A stretch of 38,530 nt of DNA from Saprospiraceae bacterium (GTDB lineage: Bacteria > Bacteroidota > Bacteroidia > Chitinophagales > Saprospiraceae), in assembly GCA_022448955.1 (NCBI GenBank), contig JAKVCU010000016.1, positions 1 to 38,530 of the forward strand, read 5' to 3'. Both the position numbers and the translations under genes were made by a program. Shown piece by piece: positions 25,058 through 33,767 of the stretch. Below the pieces are notes generated by a model. The model had not been told where the DNA came from and searched no databases. It saw nothing but the letters and a program-made list of their open reading frames with translations. The stretch's first letter is position 1. Every line of letters starts with the position of its first letter.

Positions 25058-27277
25058 ATGCGACTGCCTTTTTTATCCTTAGCTATTGTACTTTTCTTTT
25101 CAGCTTGTCAGCAAAGTTTCCAAGAACCAGCAATTGACCTTAGTGCTTATCAAATCGAAGAAGGGTTTGAATTAGAGGTAATTGCTTCAGAACCCTTGAT
25201 TGAAGCACCTGTAGTGATGCAATTTGATGAAAATGGTAGAATGTGGGTGCTGGAGATGCAAGGCTATATGCAAAATATTGATGGTACAGATGAAGATTTG
25301 CCGAACGGCAGAATTTTAATCTTAGAAGATAAAGACGAAGATGGTCGAATGGATCATGCTAAGGTCTTTCTCGATAGCTTAGTATTACCGCGGGCGATGG
25401 CCTTGGTGCATGGGGGATTGCTATATGCAACACCTCCAAACCTTTGGTTTGTTGATATTCAAGATGATCAAGCTGCTAATCCTATATTGGTGGACTCGGC
25501 TTATGCAGTGGGAGGCAATGTTGAGCATCAGCCAAATGCTTTATTACGTCATTTGGATAATTGGATTTACAATGCGAAATCTAATGCGCGTTACCGTAAA
25601 ATAGGGGAGGAGTGGGTAAAAGAAAAGACAGCCTTCCGTGGACAATGGGGACTGACCAATGATAATTACGGACATCTTTTTTACAATGATAATTCTAATC
25701 AGCTTCAAGGCGATTATGTAATGCCGAATACGCTTTCGCGAAATACATACATGAAAGTGAAAGCAGGCCTGGGGCAAAGAATCGCTACAGATCAGCGCCT
25801 TTATCCCCTACACGCAACAGCTGTAAACAGAGGATATATTGATGGTATTTTACACGAAGATGGAAAATTACAAAAATTTACCTCTGCTTGTGGACCTCTG
25901 ATTTACAGAGGAGAACAATTTCCCGAAATATTTCATGAAAATGCCTTTGTTTGTGCACCTGAAGCAAACCTGATTAAGCGCAATATCTTGCAGTACGATA
26001 GCGCAAAAATCATGGCTACTCAAGCCTACGAAGGCAAAGAATTTTTGGCAACAACAGATGAAGCCTTCCGTCCTGTCAATTTATGTAATGCACCTGATGG
26101 TAGTATGTATATCTTGGATATGCACCGAGGAATTATTCAACACAGCACTTACATGACTTCTTACCTGCGTGAGAAACTACTTGAAAAAGGCTTGGATAAG
26201 GTCGTTAATATGGGACGTATCCTCAGAGTAAGGGCAAAAGATAAAATGTTATCTCCGCTCCCCAAGCTAGGGGCAATGTCTAGTCTAGGATTAGTAGAAC
26301 AGCTGAGTAGTCCCAACGGATGGGTAAGAGATAAAGCGCAGCAGTTATTGGTGGAAAGTAACGATAAGGAAGTGATTCCTGCGCTCGAAGCTATGCTACA
26401 AAACAGCATGCAGCCACTCGCACAAATCCACGCCCTCTGGACTTTAGAAGGAATGGGGGAAATACCTAATCAATTGGTAAAGGAATTAGTACTACAGAGT
26501 GGCAAACAAATGCAAATTCAATTGATTCGGTTTTTGCTACAGCAAAATGAAATGTCTAGTACTGATTTGATGGAAATGGTTGCATTGCTTTTAGAAAAGA
26601 ATAATTTAGAGATTGATTTGCAATTAGCCATGTTTTTAGGAAATCTACCTTTTAATAGGGTACAGCAAGCAATGACAACTTTAGTTCAACGCTACCCTGA
26701 AAATGATTTGATACATGAAGGGCTATTGAGTGGTATGGAGGGCAGAGAAGAGGATTTGATGCTTGCATCTAGCGAGCACATAAAACCACAAGTATATACA
26801 GGAATCACTTCTAAAGTGCAGGAGACAGTAGAGAATAAGGCTAAACTAGAAAAAATGGCTAGTTCAACTAATCATACCATTTTTACTGATCAAATGACTA
26901 GGGGATTGACGCTATATAGAACCCATTGTGCCACTTGCCATGGAGTGAATGGACAAGGTGTAGAGCCTTTAGCACCACCTCTGTATGATTCGGAATATGT
27001 AAGTGGACCGAAAGATCGATTGGTTTTGATTGCGCTGCATGGCATGCAAGGGCCCGTACATGTTAATGGGAAGTTGTATGAAATGAGTGCGGTGATGCCA
27101 GGCATTGCCAACAGCCCAGAATTGAGCGATGAAGATATTGTTAGCATTCTCAACTTTGTGAGAAATGCCTTCAGTACCAGTCCAAGAACCATTAATACTG
27201 AAGACATTGCTCGACTCCGAGGCTATACTCCCGCGAAAGGGATGATGACCGAGCCTGAGCTTTTGGCAATTGAATAA
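25058..27277 (+). CDS. Lipoprotein dehydrogenase-HEAT-cytochrome c fusion
   Basis: The 739-residue protein has lipobox FFSAC (Cys17). The N-terminal beta-propeller (about 30-390) is of the 'putative membrane-bound dehydrogenase' type: 'LEVIASEPLIEAPVVMQFDE', 'GRMWVLEMQGYMQ' and 'PRAMALVHGGLLYATPP'. An alpha-helical HEAT-like region (about 400-590) follows. The C-terminal class I cytochrome c domain (about 605-705) has heme motif CATCH (624-628) and likely axial Met680 (AVMPGIA). These PVC/Bacteroidota proteins are thought to oxidise sugars or other periplasmic substrates and pass electrons through heme c. The substrate is unknown. The stop codon abuts the convergent deacetylase stop with no gap, and a stem-loop leader precedes the gene. 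Confidence 0.88.
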   Translation: MRLPFLSLAIVLFFSACQQSFQEPAIDLSAYQIEEGFELEVIASEPLIEAPVVMQFDENGRMWVLEMQGYMQNIDGTDEDLPNGRILILEDKDEDGRMDHAKVFLDSLVLPRAMALVHGGLLYATPPNLWFVDIQDDQAANPILVDSAYAVGGNVEHQPNALLRHLDNWIYNAKSNARYRKIGEEWVKEKTAFRGQWGLTNDNYGHLFYNDNSNQLQGDYVMPNTLSRNTYMKVKAGLGQRIATDQRLYPLHATAVNRGYIDGILHEDGKLQKFTSACGPLIYRGEQFPEIFHENAFVCAPEANLIKRNILQYDSAKIMATQAYEGKEFLATTDEAFRPVNLCNAPDGSMYILDMHRGIIQHSTYMTSYLREKLLEKGLDKVVNMGRILRVRAKDKMLSPLPKLGAMSSLGLVEQLSSPNGWVRDKAQQLLVESNDKEVIPALEAMLQNSMQPLAQIHALWTLEGMGEIPNQLVKELVLQSGKQMQIQLIRFLLQQNEMSSTDLMEMVALLLEKNNLEIDLQLAMFLGNLPFNRVQQAMTTLVQRYPENDLIHEGLLSGMEGREEDLMLASSEHIKPQVYTGITSKVQETVENKAKLEKMASSTNHTIFTDQMTRGLTLYRTHCATCHGVNGQGVEPLAPPLYDSEYVSGPKDRLVLIALHGMQGPVHVNGKLYEMSAVMPGIANSPELSDEDIVSILNFVRNAFSTSPRTINTEDIARLRGYTPAKGMMTEPELLAIE

Positions 27278-28216
27278 TTATCGAGCTAATTCTTGAATAT
27301 ACTCAGGTGTGCGAGGATCGTCCTTAAAAAAAGTACCTTTTTTACCTCTACTCAATGCCCAGCGGTCTAGCCAAGAAATGCCCCAAGGCCCATAGCCTTG
27401 GCCATATATTTTACTTTGGTAAGCTGGGTCTTCTATTGCGTCAGCTTGGCTGATGAAGCGATAACCTTTTTTTTGATACATTTCTGCCAGCTCATCTAGG
27501 TAATGCGCATTAATCAGGTTGGCGTGAAGCAGTAAGATTTGCTTGATAGGTCTTTGAAAAAGAGAATCAGCAGATTGCTCAAAATAAGCTACTTTATTCT
27601 CCATGTACTGGACATAATCTTCACCTATTTTTTGCATCAATTCCTGATCGCCTTTTTTGTAAGCAACAAAGTAGGCTTTTGCAAAAAGATAATCCTCATT
27701 GTCGATACTGACAGGGGCTTCCGTATAATGGTGTTTGGCAAGAAATTGAACTAAAGAGTCGTGGCGTTCGATGGTATTACCTATTCTAAGATATGGATGC
27801 CTAAAGAATCGAAGTTCTTGATTGTATTTTTTTACCAACGGTCGGGTGATTTTCTCGCCTTTGAGAATGTCCTTGGTAAATTCTTCAAAACTAACTCTAT
27901 CATAGCTCGGATGCGAAAAGGTATGATTGCCAATTTCATAACCATTTTCCAGCCACAACTCTAACAAAGCAATTCTCTTTTCGTCTACTTGACCATCCAT
28001 GTACAACTTACGTTCGTTCACATAACCAATTGCAGGAATTTGATATTGATCAAAGGTTTGAATCAGTGCATTAGTAATTTCTAACAGATGTTTCTGCTCG
28101 TTTTTCCCATATGTAACGGCAGGTAGATCATCAATAGTGATACACATCTCTTTTTGTGCCTGCAAGGAAAGAATAGATAGAAGACATAGACTTAGAGTGA
28201 TTGCTTGTTTAATCAT
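27278..28216 (-). CDS. Polysaccharide deacetylase (CE4/NodB family), secreted
   Basis: The 312-residue protein has a signal peptide (MIKQAITLSLCLLSILSLQAQ). The NodB-fold motifs are present: 'ITIDDLP' with Asp29 and Asp30, the metal-binding pair His98 and His102 (GNHTFSHPSY), and 'RFFRHPYLRIG' (motif 3). A later 'ILLLHANLINA' is the motif-5 histidine region. It should remove N- or O-acetyl groups from a cell-wall or surface glycan in the periplasm. It is the third gene of a tight minus-strand operon, 3 bp after the M23 peptidase gene, which points to joint remodelling of peptidoglycan. The C-terminal 'YGPWGISWLDRWALSRGKKG' segment is typical of one Bacteroidota subfamily (recalled, not checked). 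Confidence 0.88.
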   Translation of the reverse strand: MIKQAITLSLCLLSILSLQAQKEMCITIDDLPAVTYGKNEQKHLLEITNALIQTFDQYQIPAIGYVNERKLYMDGQVDEKRIALLELWLENGYEIGNHTFSHPSYDRVSFEEFTKDILKGEKITRPLVKKYNQELRFFRHPYLRIGNTIERHDSLVQFLAKHHYTEAPVSIDNEDYLFAKAYFVAYKKGDQELMQKIGEDYVQYMENKVAYFEQSADSLFQRPIKQILLLHANLINAHYLDELAEMYQKKGYRFISQADAIEDPAYQSKIYGQGYGPWGISWLDRWALSRGKKGTFFKDDPRTPEYIQELAR

Positions 28217-28219
28217 AAT

Positions 28220-28924
28220 TTATGCTTTTAAGTAATCCATTGGATCAACGGCTTTACCATTTTTTAATACCTCATAATGTAAATGTGGCCCTGTAGACAA
28301 GCCTGTGCTACCTACGTTGCCAATTTCATCGCCCTTTTCGATTTCATCTCCTTTTTTTACGGAAGTTTTGGACAGGTGATTGTAGCGAGTCGTGTAAATT
28401 TCATCATGTTTTAGAATAATATAATGGCCGTGGGTTTTGTCATAACTTGCTTCTACAACGATGGCATTTGCTGGAGCCAAAACAGCTGTGCCTAGTTCCG
28501 CTCTAATATCTACTCCATTATGAAATTTCATAGCTTTTGTAAATGGATGTCTTCTTTGTCCAAAACCAGAGCTAATTTCTCCTTGATCTACTTGGATGGG
28601 CCATAAGCTTGGGGGCTCCTTAAAGCTATCGTTTTGAACACCTAACAGGGCAAAAATGCCTACAAAAACGGCACATAATGTACTCATAATGATTTGGTTT
28701 TTATGATGAATAAATAAAATATGCTGATTCATAGGGCGGTAATTCTTTTGCTGAATTTGTGCCAATACTTCTTTTTCGGCTTTCGCCAAATCTGTACCAT
28801 TTGCTATTTGCATCTCTATTTCCGTAAGGAAATGGTCAGACATTTCTTCTAATAAATGCTTGTCGCGAATGCCTGCTTTACGCAAATGCTGTTCTACCTT
28901 CTTGATGGTATCAAACTGGATCAT
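28220..28924 (-). CDS. HAAS-like domain/TM/M23 (LytM) endopeptidase fusion
   Basis: The 234-residue protein begins with a small cytosolic helical domain (about 1-60, 'HLRKAGIRDKHLLEEMSDHF'). This resembles the HAAS/permease-prefix domain that normally accompanies PadR regulators. A transmembrane helix (about 78-95) and an M23 domain (about 115-234) facing the periplasm follow. Metal ligands are His135 and Asp139 (HNGVDI) and His216 (HLHYEV); His183 and His214 are catalytic. M23 enzymes cut peptidoglycan cross-links. The start ATG overlaps the padR stop by 4 bp (ATGA), and 3 bp separate it from the deacetylase gene. The HAAS-M23 pairing is unusual, since HAAS domains usually sit on ABC-type permeases. 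Confidence 0.88.
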   Translation of the reverse strand: MIQFDTIKKVEQHLRKAGIRDKHLLEEMSDHFLTEIEMQIANGTDLAKAEKEVLAQIQQKNYRPMNQHILFIHHKNQIIMSTLCAVFVGIFALLGVQNDSFKEPPSLWPIQVDQGEISSGFGQRRHPFTKAMKFHNGVDIRAELGTAVLAPANAIVVEASYDKTHGHYIILKHDEIYTTRYNHLSKTSVKKGDEIEKGDEIGNVGSTGLSTGPHLHYEVLKNGKAVDPMDYLKA

Positions 28925-29256
28925 AAACCTCTGGGATTAAGTAGATGATTTAAATGGCTAGAGAAGCGCAGCAAAGCTGCAATTTGTTCTTCTACGACAG
29001 ATGCCTCTGTGGTTGTAATCGCATAATACTTCCTAGTACGACCATTTACCTGCTCTTTGGAAGATTGGATTAGTCCTTTTTTTTCTAGCTTATGTAAGGC
29101 TGGATAAATAGCCCCTTCTGTTAATAAGACTTCCCCTTTTGTCAACTCCTTCGTCATTTGACAAATTTCATAACCATACATCCGGCCATTTTCCTTGAGC
29201 AAGGCCAAAATGATGGTTCGTAATGTACCACTCAGAAATTCTTTATTCGTATTCAT
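28921..29256 (-). CDS. PadR family transcriptional regulator
   Basis: The protein has 111 residues from ATG 29256 (MNTNKEFLSGTLRTIILALL); an upstream in-frame ATG at 29286 lies inside a 42-bp palindrome and is rejected. A winged helix runs through 'NGRMYGYEICQMTKELTKGE', with the PadR signature 'LTEGAIYPALHKLEKKGLIQ' and the wing 'VNGRTRKYYAITT'. It probably represses its own operon through the palindrome 29263-29304, as PadR proteins usually do. Its stop overlaps the M23 gene start. The inducer is unknown, but the operon's contents suggest an envelope signal. Confidence 0.9.
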   Translation of the reverse strand: MNTNKEFLSGTLRTIILALLKENGRMYGYEICQMTKELTKGEVLLTEGAIYPALHKLEKKGLIQSSKEQVNGRTRKYYAITTTEASVVEEQIAALLRFSSHLNHLLNPRGL

Positions 29257-29586
29257 GATGTAATAATACCCAAATAACTTATGCATAAGTTATTTGGGTA
29301 TTATCTTAAGAGTATTTTAACATTTAAACCATTTGTAATCCTTGGAGATTTATTGGAAGAGGATAAAAGGCACGAAATAGATCTATAAAGTTAGATCAAG
29401 TAAGCACCCATTAGTGATATCGACAATTGGTCGGGTGATTAGTTTTGTATTACTTTTATGTTTTGGTTGTAATCTAGCTATCCTCAATTTTCTGGATGAG
29501 TAGGAAAGGGGAGAGCAGCAGTTGATGCAATTTGATCATCTGGATTGGAATGGAGCTTAGTACCCCATTCCTTTCAAATTGGTTCT
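29257..29586. other. Gap between padR and the HhH gene
   Basis: Apart from the palindrome, the gap holds one 7-bp hairpin GGAATGG/CCATTCC (29547-29571), a possible terminator of the HhH/ComEC operon although no T-run follows. Nothing else is recognised. Confidence 0.4.
29263..29304. promoter_or_regulatory. Perfect 42-bp palindrome, probable PadR operator
   Basis: The 42 bases are perfectly self-complementary. The left half starts ATAATACCCAAATAACTTAT and the centre is ATG|CAT at 29283/29284. It begins 6 bp before the padR ATG, in the promoter/leader position. This is far longer than needed for one dimeric repressor, so it may bind two dimers or form a cruciform. Confidence 0.8.
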
Positions 29587-30477
29587 TTAATCAAAATTTA
29601 AGTAAGCTAAGAGCTTATTCAATTCCTCCTTCTTAAAGGCTTTTGATTGCAAGATGGCTTCTTGGCCATCAAATTTTCCATGATGCTTTCGATAGTTGAT
29701 TAAAATCTGTGCCTGCTTCCAATTAATATATGGATGTTGCTGCAATTCTTCTTTTGACCAGCTATTGATTTGAATTGTTTTTTGAATTGGAGAGGCCTTA
29801 AGTTTGGATTTGATTTTTTGAAAGGTGGAGTCCGGCAAACCATAGGTTTGAGCGACTTGCTCTATGCTTATAAATCCCCCTAGCTTATCGCGAAATTTTA
29901 CGATACGGCCAGATAAGGAGGGGCCAATACCTCGGAGTTGTTGCCATTCTTCTGCTGTTGCTTTATTGATGTCAATGTGTAATGGCGTTTTGTTGTCAGG
30001 CAATTGGATAAAAGGGATTAATTTTTGATAGAGTGTTTCTTGCAGGCCATAAATTTTTTTGAGGTCTTCCTTTCGGAAAAATTTGCCTCCTTTTTTTCGA
30101 TAATTATCTATTGTGTGACTCACTCGAGCGGGAATGCCGAGTTGTTGCAGCTCTGCTTTACTTGCTGTATTAGGGTTAAATGCAAATAATTTTCTAGGAG
30201 TTGAAAGTGCTACCTCCTGCTGTTTTGGATAGGTTTTAAACGACTTGTCCTCCCAAGTCACTTTACTAGTATCTCTGATCTGAGAAAGGGAATCTCTGAT
30301 GGAATCTTGCCTTACTTTCATTAAGGCTATTGCCTTGTTCACTTCTGTGAAATCTATAGTGGGCTCTACTTTTGTAAAGGCTAGTAGATAAGGAAGTAAC
30401 AATAGAATAGAACTCAGACCTAATAAAATGGCAATACCTCTGCGTTCTTTTTTGGTGAAATAAAAAAAGTCTTTCAT
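29587..30477 (-). CDS. Membrane-anchored triple helix-hairpin-helix protein (ComEA-like)
   Basis: The 296-residue protein has a cytosolic N-terminus, a transmembrane helix (about 16-34) and a linker of about 60 residues. Three helix-hairpin-helix modules follow: 'FNPNTASKAELQQLGI' (about 98), 'DINKATAEEWQQLRGIGPSL' (about 168, with the classic GIGPSLSGRI hairpin) and a diverged third (about 238, NSWSKEELQQHPYI). ComEA uses such modules to bind incoming DNA non-specifically. The gene is 3 bp downstream of comEC, in the same direction. That makes a DNA-uptake role likely, though this long multi-HhH type also occurs as a general DNA-binding protein in Bacteroidota. Confidence 0.82.
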   Translation of the reverse strand: MKDFFYFTKKERRGIAILLGLSSILLLLPYLLAFTKVEPTIDFTEVNKAIALMKVRQDSIRDSLSQIRDTSKVTWEDKSFKTYPKQQEVALSTPRKLFAFNPNTASKAELQQLGIPARVSHTIDNYRKKGGKFFRKEDLKKIYGLQETLYQKLIPFIQLPDNKTPLHIDINKATAEEWQQLRGIGPSLSGRIVKFRDKLGGFISIEQVAQTYGLPDSTFQKIKSKLKASPIQKTIQINSWSKEELQQHPYINWKQAQILINYRKHHGKFDGQEAILQSKAFKKEELNKLLAYLNFD

Positions 30478-30480
30478 AGC

Positions 30481-32574
30481 TTATTTATTTAATGGATAAA
30501 TCCATGCTCCGTCTTGGCGGATATCATGGTAAAGTATGTTATTCTTTTGGCAGCTTTTGATATAATAATTTGCTCTTCTTTTGCTATTGCTTAAGTCAAA
30601 AATGAGTAGTGAAATATTTAAGCGATCTGTTAGGATATCAAAGTGTAAAAAAGGGCTATTTATTACAATCGCTGCATCGTAATCTAAATGTGGAATATTA
30701 TCCCAATCCGTTTTGGGATGAAGAATTAGTAGTTTTTGACCATAAAACTGGAGGATATCCCCATTGTACCAGATGGGTGCTTCTTGAAGCACACTGTCTA
30801 GTTCAATATGATGAATGTTAGTAATGCTTTTCTCGATATGGAAATTTTTTGTAGCGTATTCATAGGATTTTGGCGAAAGCCCAGAAGAAGAAAAAGCAAA
30901 GACTTGATGCCCATCTATGCATTCTATCAAACTAGTTTTATTCGTTGCATATACCGCTATTTGCTTTTGAGATTGATGATTTAATTGATGAAAAGACCAA
31001 TTTGCGCAAGCGCAGGTGAAAAGAAGCAATAGCACTAATATCCATTTCTGATTATCTTTTTCTAATAGAAAAACGATACTTGCGAGCGATAAAAAATAGA
31101 TGACGATCATCCACCAAGGCCAGTAAATGCCTTCAATGGTACTAAAAGGAAGTTGAGCTAAATAGAAAATGCAATTATTAATGATTCGAATAAGTTCTGA
31201 TAAACCAAGGCCTAACCAACTAGCCAGAAAAGGAATACCAGAAGAAGCAAGAAGCAGGATACCAAGACCTAGTATAAGTCCTGCTGCAGGAACAACTACC
31301 AAACCAGATAGCCAAAAATAGACTGGGAATTGATGAAAATAATATAAGCTAATAGGCAAGGTGGTGATCTGTGCAGCTAAAGAGATACAACTGAGGTTCC
31401 ATATGTAGTCTCCAAGCTTATTTTGGATAAAAAAGTGACTATAAATTTTAGGATGAAAATAAATGATTCCCAAAACTGCCACATAGGACAACTGAAAACC
31501 TAGGTCACACAATAAATAGGGTTCGATCATGAGTAAAATAAAAGCAGAAGCTGCTATTGTATTATAGATATTAGCACTTTCATTGAGTGCCTTTCCCAAT
31601 AGTATCAAGCTGAACATCAAGCCTGCCCGAAGTACAGATGCAGAAGCACCGGTAAAAAAGACGTAGGCCCAAATAATAGATATTAAGAGTAATAATTTCG
31701 CCCATTTCCATACCAGATTAGCAATGGGAATTTGTTGTAGAAAAAACTGCAAAATCAAACATAATAGCCCTACATGTAAACCAGAAACAGCTAATACATG
31801 AATGGCTCCTGTATTGGTATAGGCTTGTTTTACAGCAGTATTGAGTGCATCTCTGTATCCGAGTACAAGAGAAGAAGCAATACCGAAAGATGCTGCTTTA
31901 TCAATATATTTCTCGAAGACTTGTACACTATGTGTTCTCCATTTTTGCAGATGGTTTTTTAATGAAAAATGAGGTGCTGATTCAGTGAGTAAAAAGCAGC
32001 TCTCTGCCTTTATATTTGATAAGTAGGTTTGATAATGAATATTCCTGAGTGCTAAATAGGCTTTATAATCAAAAGCCATAGGATTTTGTGCGGTAGGAAT
32101 AGACTTGATGGGGGCTTTGAATGTGATATTTTGTTGTTCTTCAATAATACTCTCGAGTGGGAGGTAGGCCAGTATTAAGCCTTTTGCACTATGCCATTCT
32201 TGACAACTATCTCGGAAGCTTTGGATTTCAATTTTTGCTTGGATGGATTTCTCTTTGATTTTTATAGATAAGATTTTACCTGATAGATAGTCATAATTTT
32301 GATGATGGAAATAGTTGGAATGCTGGCGATCATCTTGAAGAATAGTGATGTGGTAAGCTAGTATTCCAACCCAAACGAATAAGAAGAAACCAGGAATCCA
32401 GCGCCATTGATAAGGGATTCGAATAGAACAGCCAATGATCCATAATATATTAGCTGTAAGGAGTAGAGCATTCATGAAGCCTTCTTCTAGCTGAAAACCC
32501 AACTTGATTGCGAGCGAAATACCGAGTATAAGTGGTGATAGCAAGCGAACAAAGGGGATTGTTCGCCAATTCAT
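30481..32574 (-). CDS. comEC: ComEC/Rec2 family DNA-uptake channel protein
   Basis: The 697-residue polytopic protein has N-terminal helices and a soluble DUF4131-like domain (about 1-200). The Competence core (about 215-490) carries 'GAIHVLAVSGLHVGLLCLIL' and 'FFTGASASVLRAGLMFSLIL'. The C-terminal 170 residues sit where many ComEC proteins have a metallo-beta-lactamase domain. No HxHxDH motif is present and the part looks degenerate, as often in Bacteroidota. ComEC conducts single-stranded DNA across the inner membrane. It is expressed with the HhH gene that follows 3 bp later. The start is ATG 32574, divergent from the Nudix-type regulator. Confidence 0.88.
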   Translation of the reverse strand: MNWRTIPFVRLLSPLILGISLAIKLGFQLEEGFMNALLLTANILWIIGCSIRIPYQWRWIPGFFLFVWVGILAYHITILQDDRQHSNYFHHQNYDYLSGKILSIKIKEKSIQAKIEIQSFRDSCQEWHSAKGLILAYLPLESIIEEQQNITFKAPIKSIPTAQNPMAFDYKAYLALRNIHYQTYLSNIKAESCFLLTESAPHFSLKNHLQKWRTHSVQVFEKYIDKAASFGIASSLVLGYRDALNTAVKQAYTNTGAIHVLAVSGLHVGLLCLILQFFLQQIPIANLVWKWAKLLLLISIIWAYVFFTGASASVLRAGLMFSLILLGKALNESANIYNTIAASAFILLMIEPYLLCDLGFQLSYVAVLGIIYFHPKIYSHFFIQNKLGDYIWNLSCISLAAQITTLPISLYYFHQFPVYFWLSGLVVVPAAGLILGLGILLLASSGIPFLASWLGLGLSELIRIINNCIFYLAQLPFSTIEGIYWPWWMIVIYFLSLASIVFLLEKDNQKWILVLLLLFTCACANWSFHQLNHQSQKQIAVYATNKTSLIECIDGHQVFAFSSSGLSPKSYEYATKNFHIEKSITNIHHIELDSVLQEAPIWYNGDILQFYGQKLLILHPKTDWDNIPHLDYDAAIVINSPFLHFDILTDRLNISLLIFDLSNSKRRANYYIKSCQKNNILYHDIRQDGAWIYPLNK

Positions 32575-32898
32575 ACTATTTTTTTTGTAAAAAATACTTT
32601 TTGGGATAAAAGCTCGAATATTAAACGTTGAATGGGAATAAAAATTGGCTATTAAATAAAAAAGTATGAAAATAAGAAATACTTATTTTGTTTAAGTTTG
32701 TGTAAAGTTGATTATCAGTTTATTATGTAAAATATGGGGCTAGTGTGAAATTTACACTAATAAGTATGTGTTTACTTGGGATTATGACTTAAAATTATTT
32801 TCTTTAAGGCTCAAGAAATAAGGAAATCGAATATTTACACATAAACGTCTAAAATTTTATTTTTGCTTTTCATTGCAAGAGTTATAATTAATTAGCCT
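32575..32898. promoter_or_regulatory. Divergent promoter region with repeated GTGTAAA/TTTACAC boxes
   Basis: This is the 324-bp gap between comEC and the Nudix-type regulator. It contains GTGTAAA at 32700-32706 and TTTACAC at 32751-32757, the latter in a TAGTGT/ACACTA dyad at 32741-32759. TTTACAC recurs at 32834-32840. The third copy falls in the -33 position relative to the -7 box 32858-32865. They are good operator candidates for the adjacent regulator. Confidence 0.5.
32858..32865 (+). promoter_or_regulatory. Candidate -7 box of the Nudix-type regulator gene
   Basis: TATTTTTG matches TAnnTTTG exactly, 34 bases before ATG 32899. TTTACAC lies about 18 bases upstream in place of a TTTG box. 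Confidence 0.45.
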
Positions 32899-33633
32899 AT
32901 GGGGACAATGGAAAATTTAGACCACTTTTTTAAATCAGCCTTTACTGTAGATAATGTGATTTTTGGATTTGATGAAGGCGACTTAAAAGTACTTTTAATC
33001 AAACGTGGAGAAGAGCCCTACGAAGGCCAATGGGGCTTGCCTGGTTATTTCGTCAATGAAAACGAAGACTTAGATTATGCCGCGAATAGAGTTCTAAAAC
33101 AGCTGACAGGTTTACAGAATGTATTTTTAGAACAAGTAGCTACATTCGGAGATGTCAATCGCCATCCCACTGGCCGAGTGATCACAGTAGCTTATTTTTC
33201 CTTGATAAAAATTAATCAATATACCATCCAGCCATCTTCTATAGCAAATCGTGCTGCTTGGATCTCCATTGACAATGTGGAGGAACTAGCCTTTGACCAC
33301 GCTGAAATTTTGCGTGCGTGTTTTAACCGCCTTAAATTACTCGTTAGAACTAGACCTGTAGGCTTTGAATTATTGCCCCGTAAGTTTACCCTCACAGAGC
33401 TACAACATCTCTACGAGGCCATTCTAGAAACCGATTTGGACAAGCGCAACTTCCGTAAAAAGATTTTATCCATGAATTTGTTGATTGATTTGGATGAAAC
33501 CCAAGAAGGGGTGGCACATCGCCCAGCTCGCCTTTATAAATTTGATAAAGAAAAGTATGATGAACTATTGGCCGAAGGTTTCTCCTTTGAGCTAAAAGAA
33601 AGCAGAAGAAAAATGGTAGAGCACATGGGCTAA
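32899..33633 (+). CDS. NrtR-type transcriptional regulator with degenerate Nudix domain
   Basis: The 244-residue protein has an N-terminal Nudix fold (about 10-150) and a C-terminal winged helix (about 155-235, 'RPVGFELLPRKFTLTELQHL' and 'YEAILETDLDKRNFRKKILS'). The Nudix box reads Y-FVNEN-E-...-R-VLKQLTGL. The first glycine is Tyr, and the catalytic glutamates of REUxEE are Val, Lys, Gln. Hydrolysis should therefore be lost and the domain serve as a ligand sensor, as described for the NrtR and AraR families. AraR-type members in Bacteroides control arabinose use. Here no sugar or NAD genes are adjacent, so the effector is unknown. Start ATG 32899 or 32908. Confidence 0.85.
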   Translation: MGTMENLDHFFKSAFTVDNVIFGFDEGDLKVLLIKRGEEPYEGQWGLPGYFVNENEDLDYAANRVLKQLTGLQNVFLEQVATFGDVNRHPTGRVITVAYFSLIKINQYTIQPSSIANRAAWISIDNVEELAFDHAEILRACFNRLKLLVRTRPVGFELLPRKFTLTELQHLYEAILETDLDKRNFRKKILSMNLLIDLDETQEGVAHRPARLYKFDKEKYDELLAEGFSFELKESRRKMVEHMG

Positions 33634-33646
33634 GGCTTGTTACTCA

Positions 33647-33673
33647 CTTTATTTAGATTGTGTCTAAATAAAG
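33647..33673 (+). terminator. Terminator-like 11-bp hairpin after the Nudix-type regulator
   Basis: CTTTATTTAGA-TTGTG-TCTAAATAAAG is a perfect 11-bp stem 13 bases after the stop. A CAAATCTTCCTTTTC tract follows. The stem is AT-rich. Confidence 0.55.
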
Positions 33674-33759
33674 CAAATCTTCCTTTTCTCCTAAGCAATT
33701 TTGATTCAAATCTGGTTATAATAATACCGTGAAAGATAGTATTTGCATTTTTCACTTCA

Positions 33760-33767
33760 TACCTTTG
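33760..33767 (+). promoter_or_regulatory. Candidate -7 box of lepA
   Basis: TACCTTTG matches TAnnTTTG; the nearest TTTG upstream (33742) is only 14 bases away. The leader would be about 95 bases. Confidence 0.35.
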
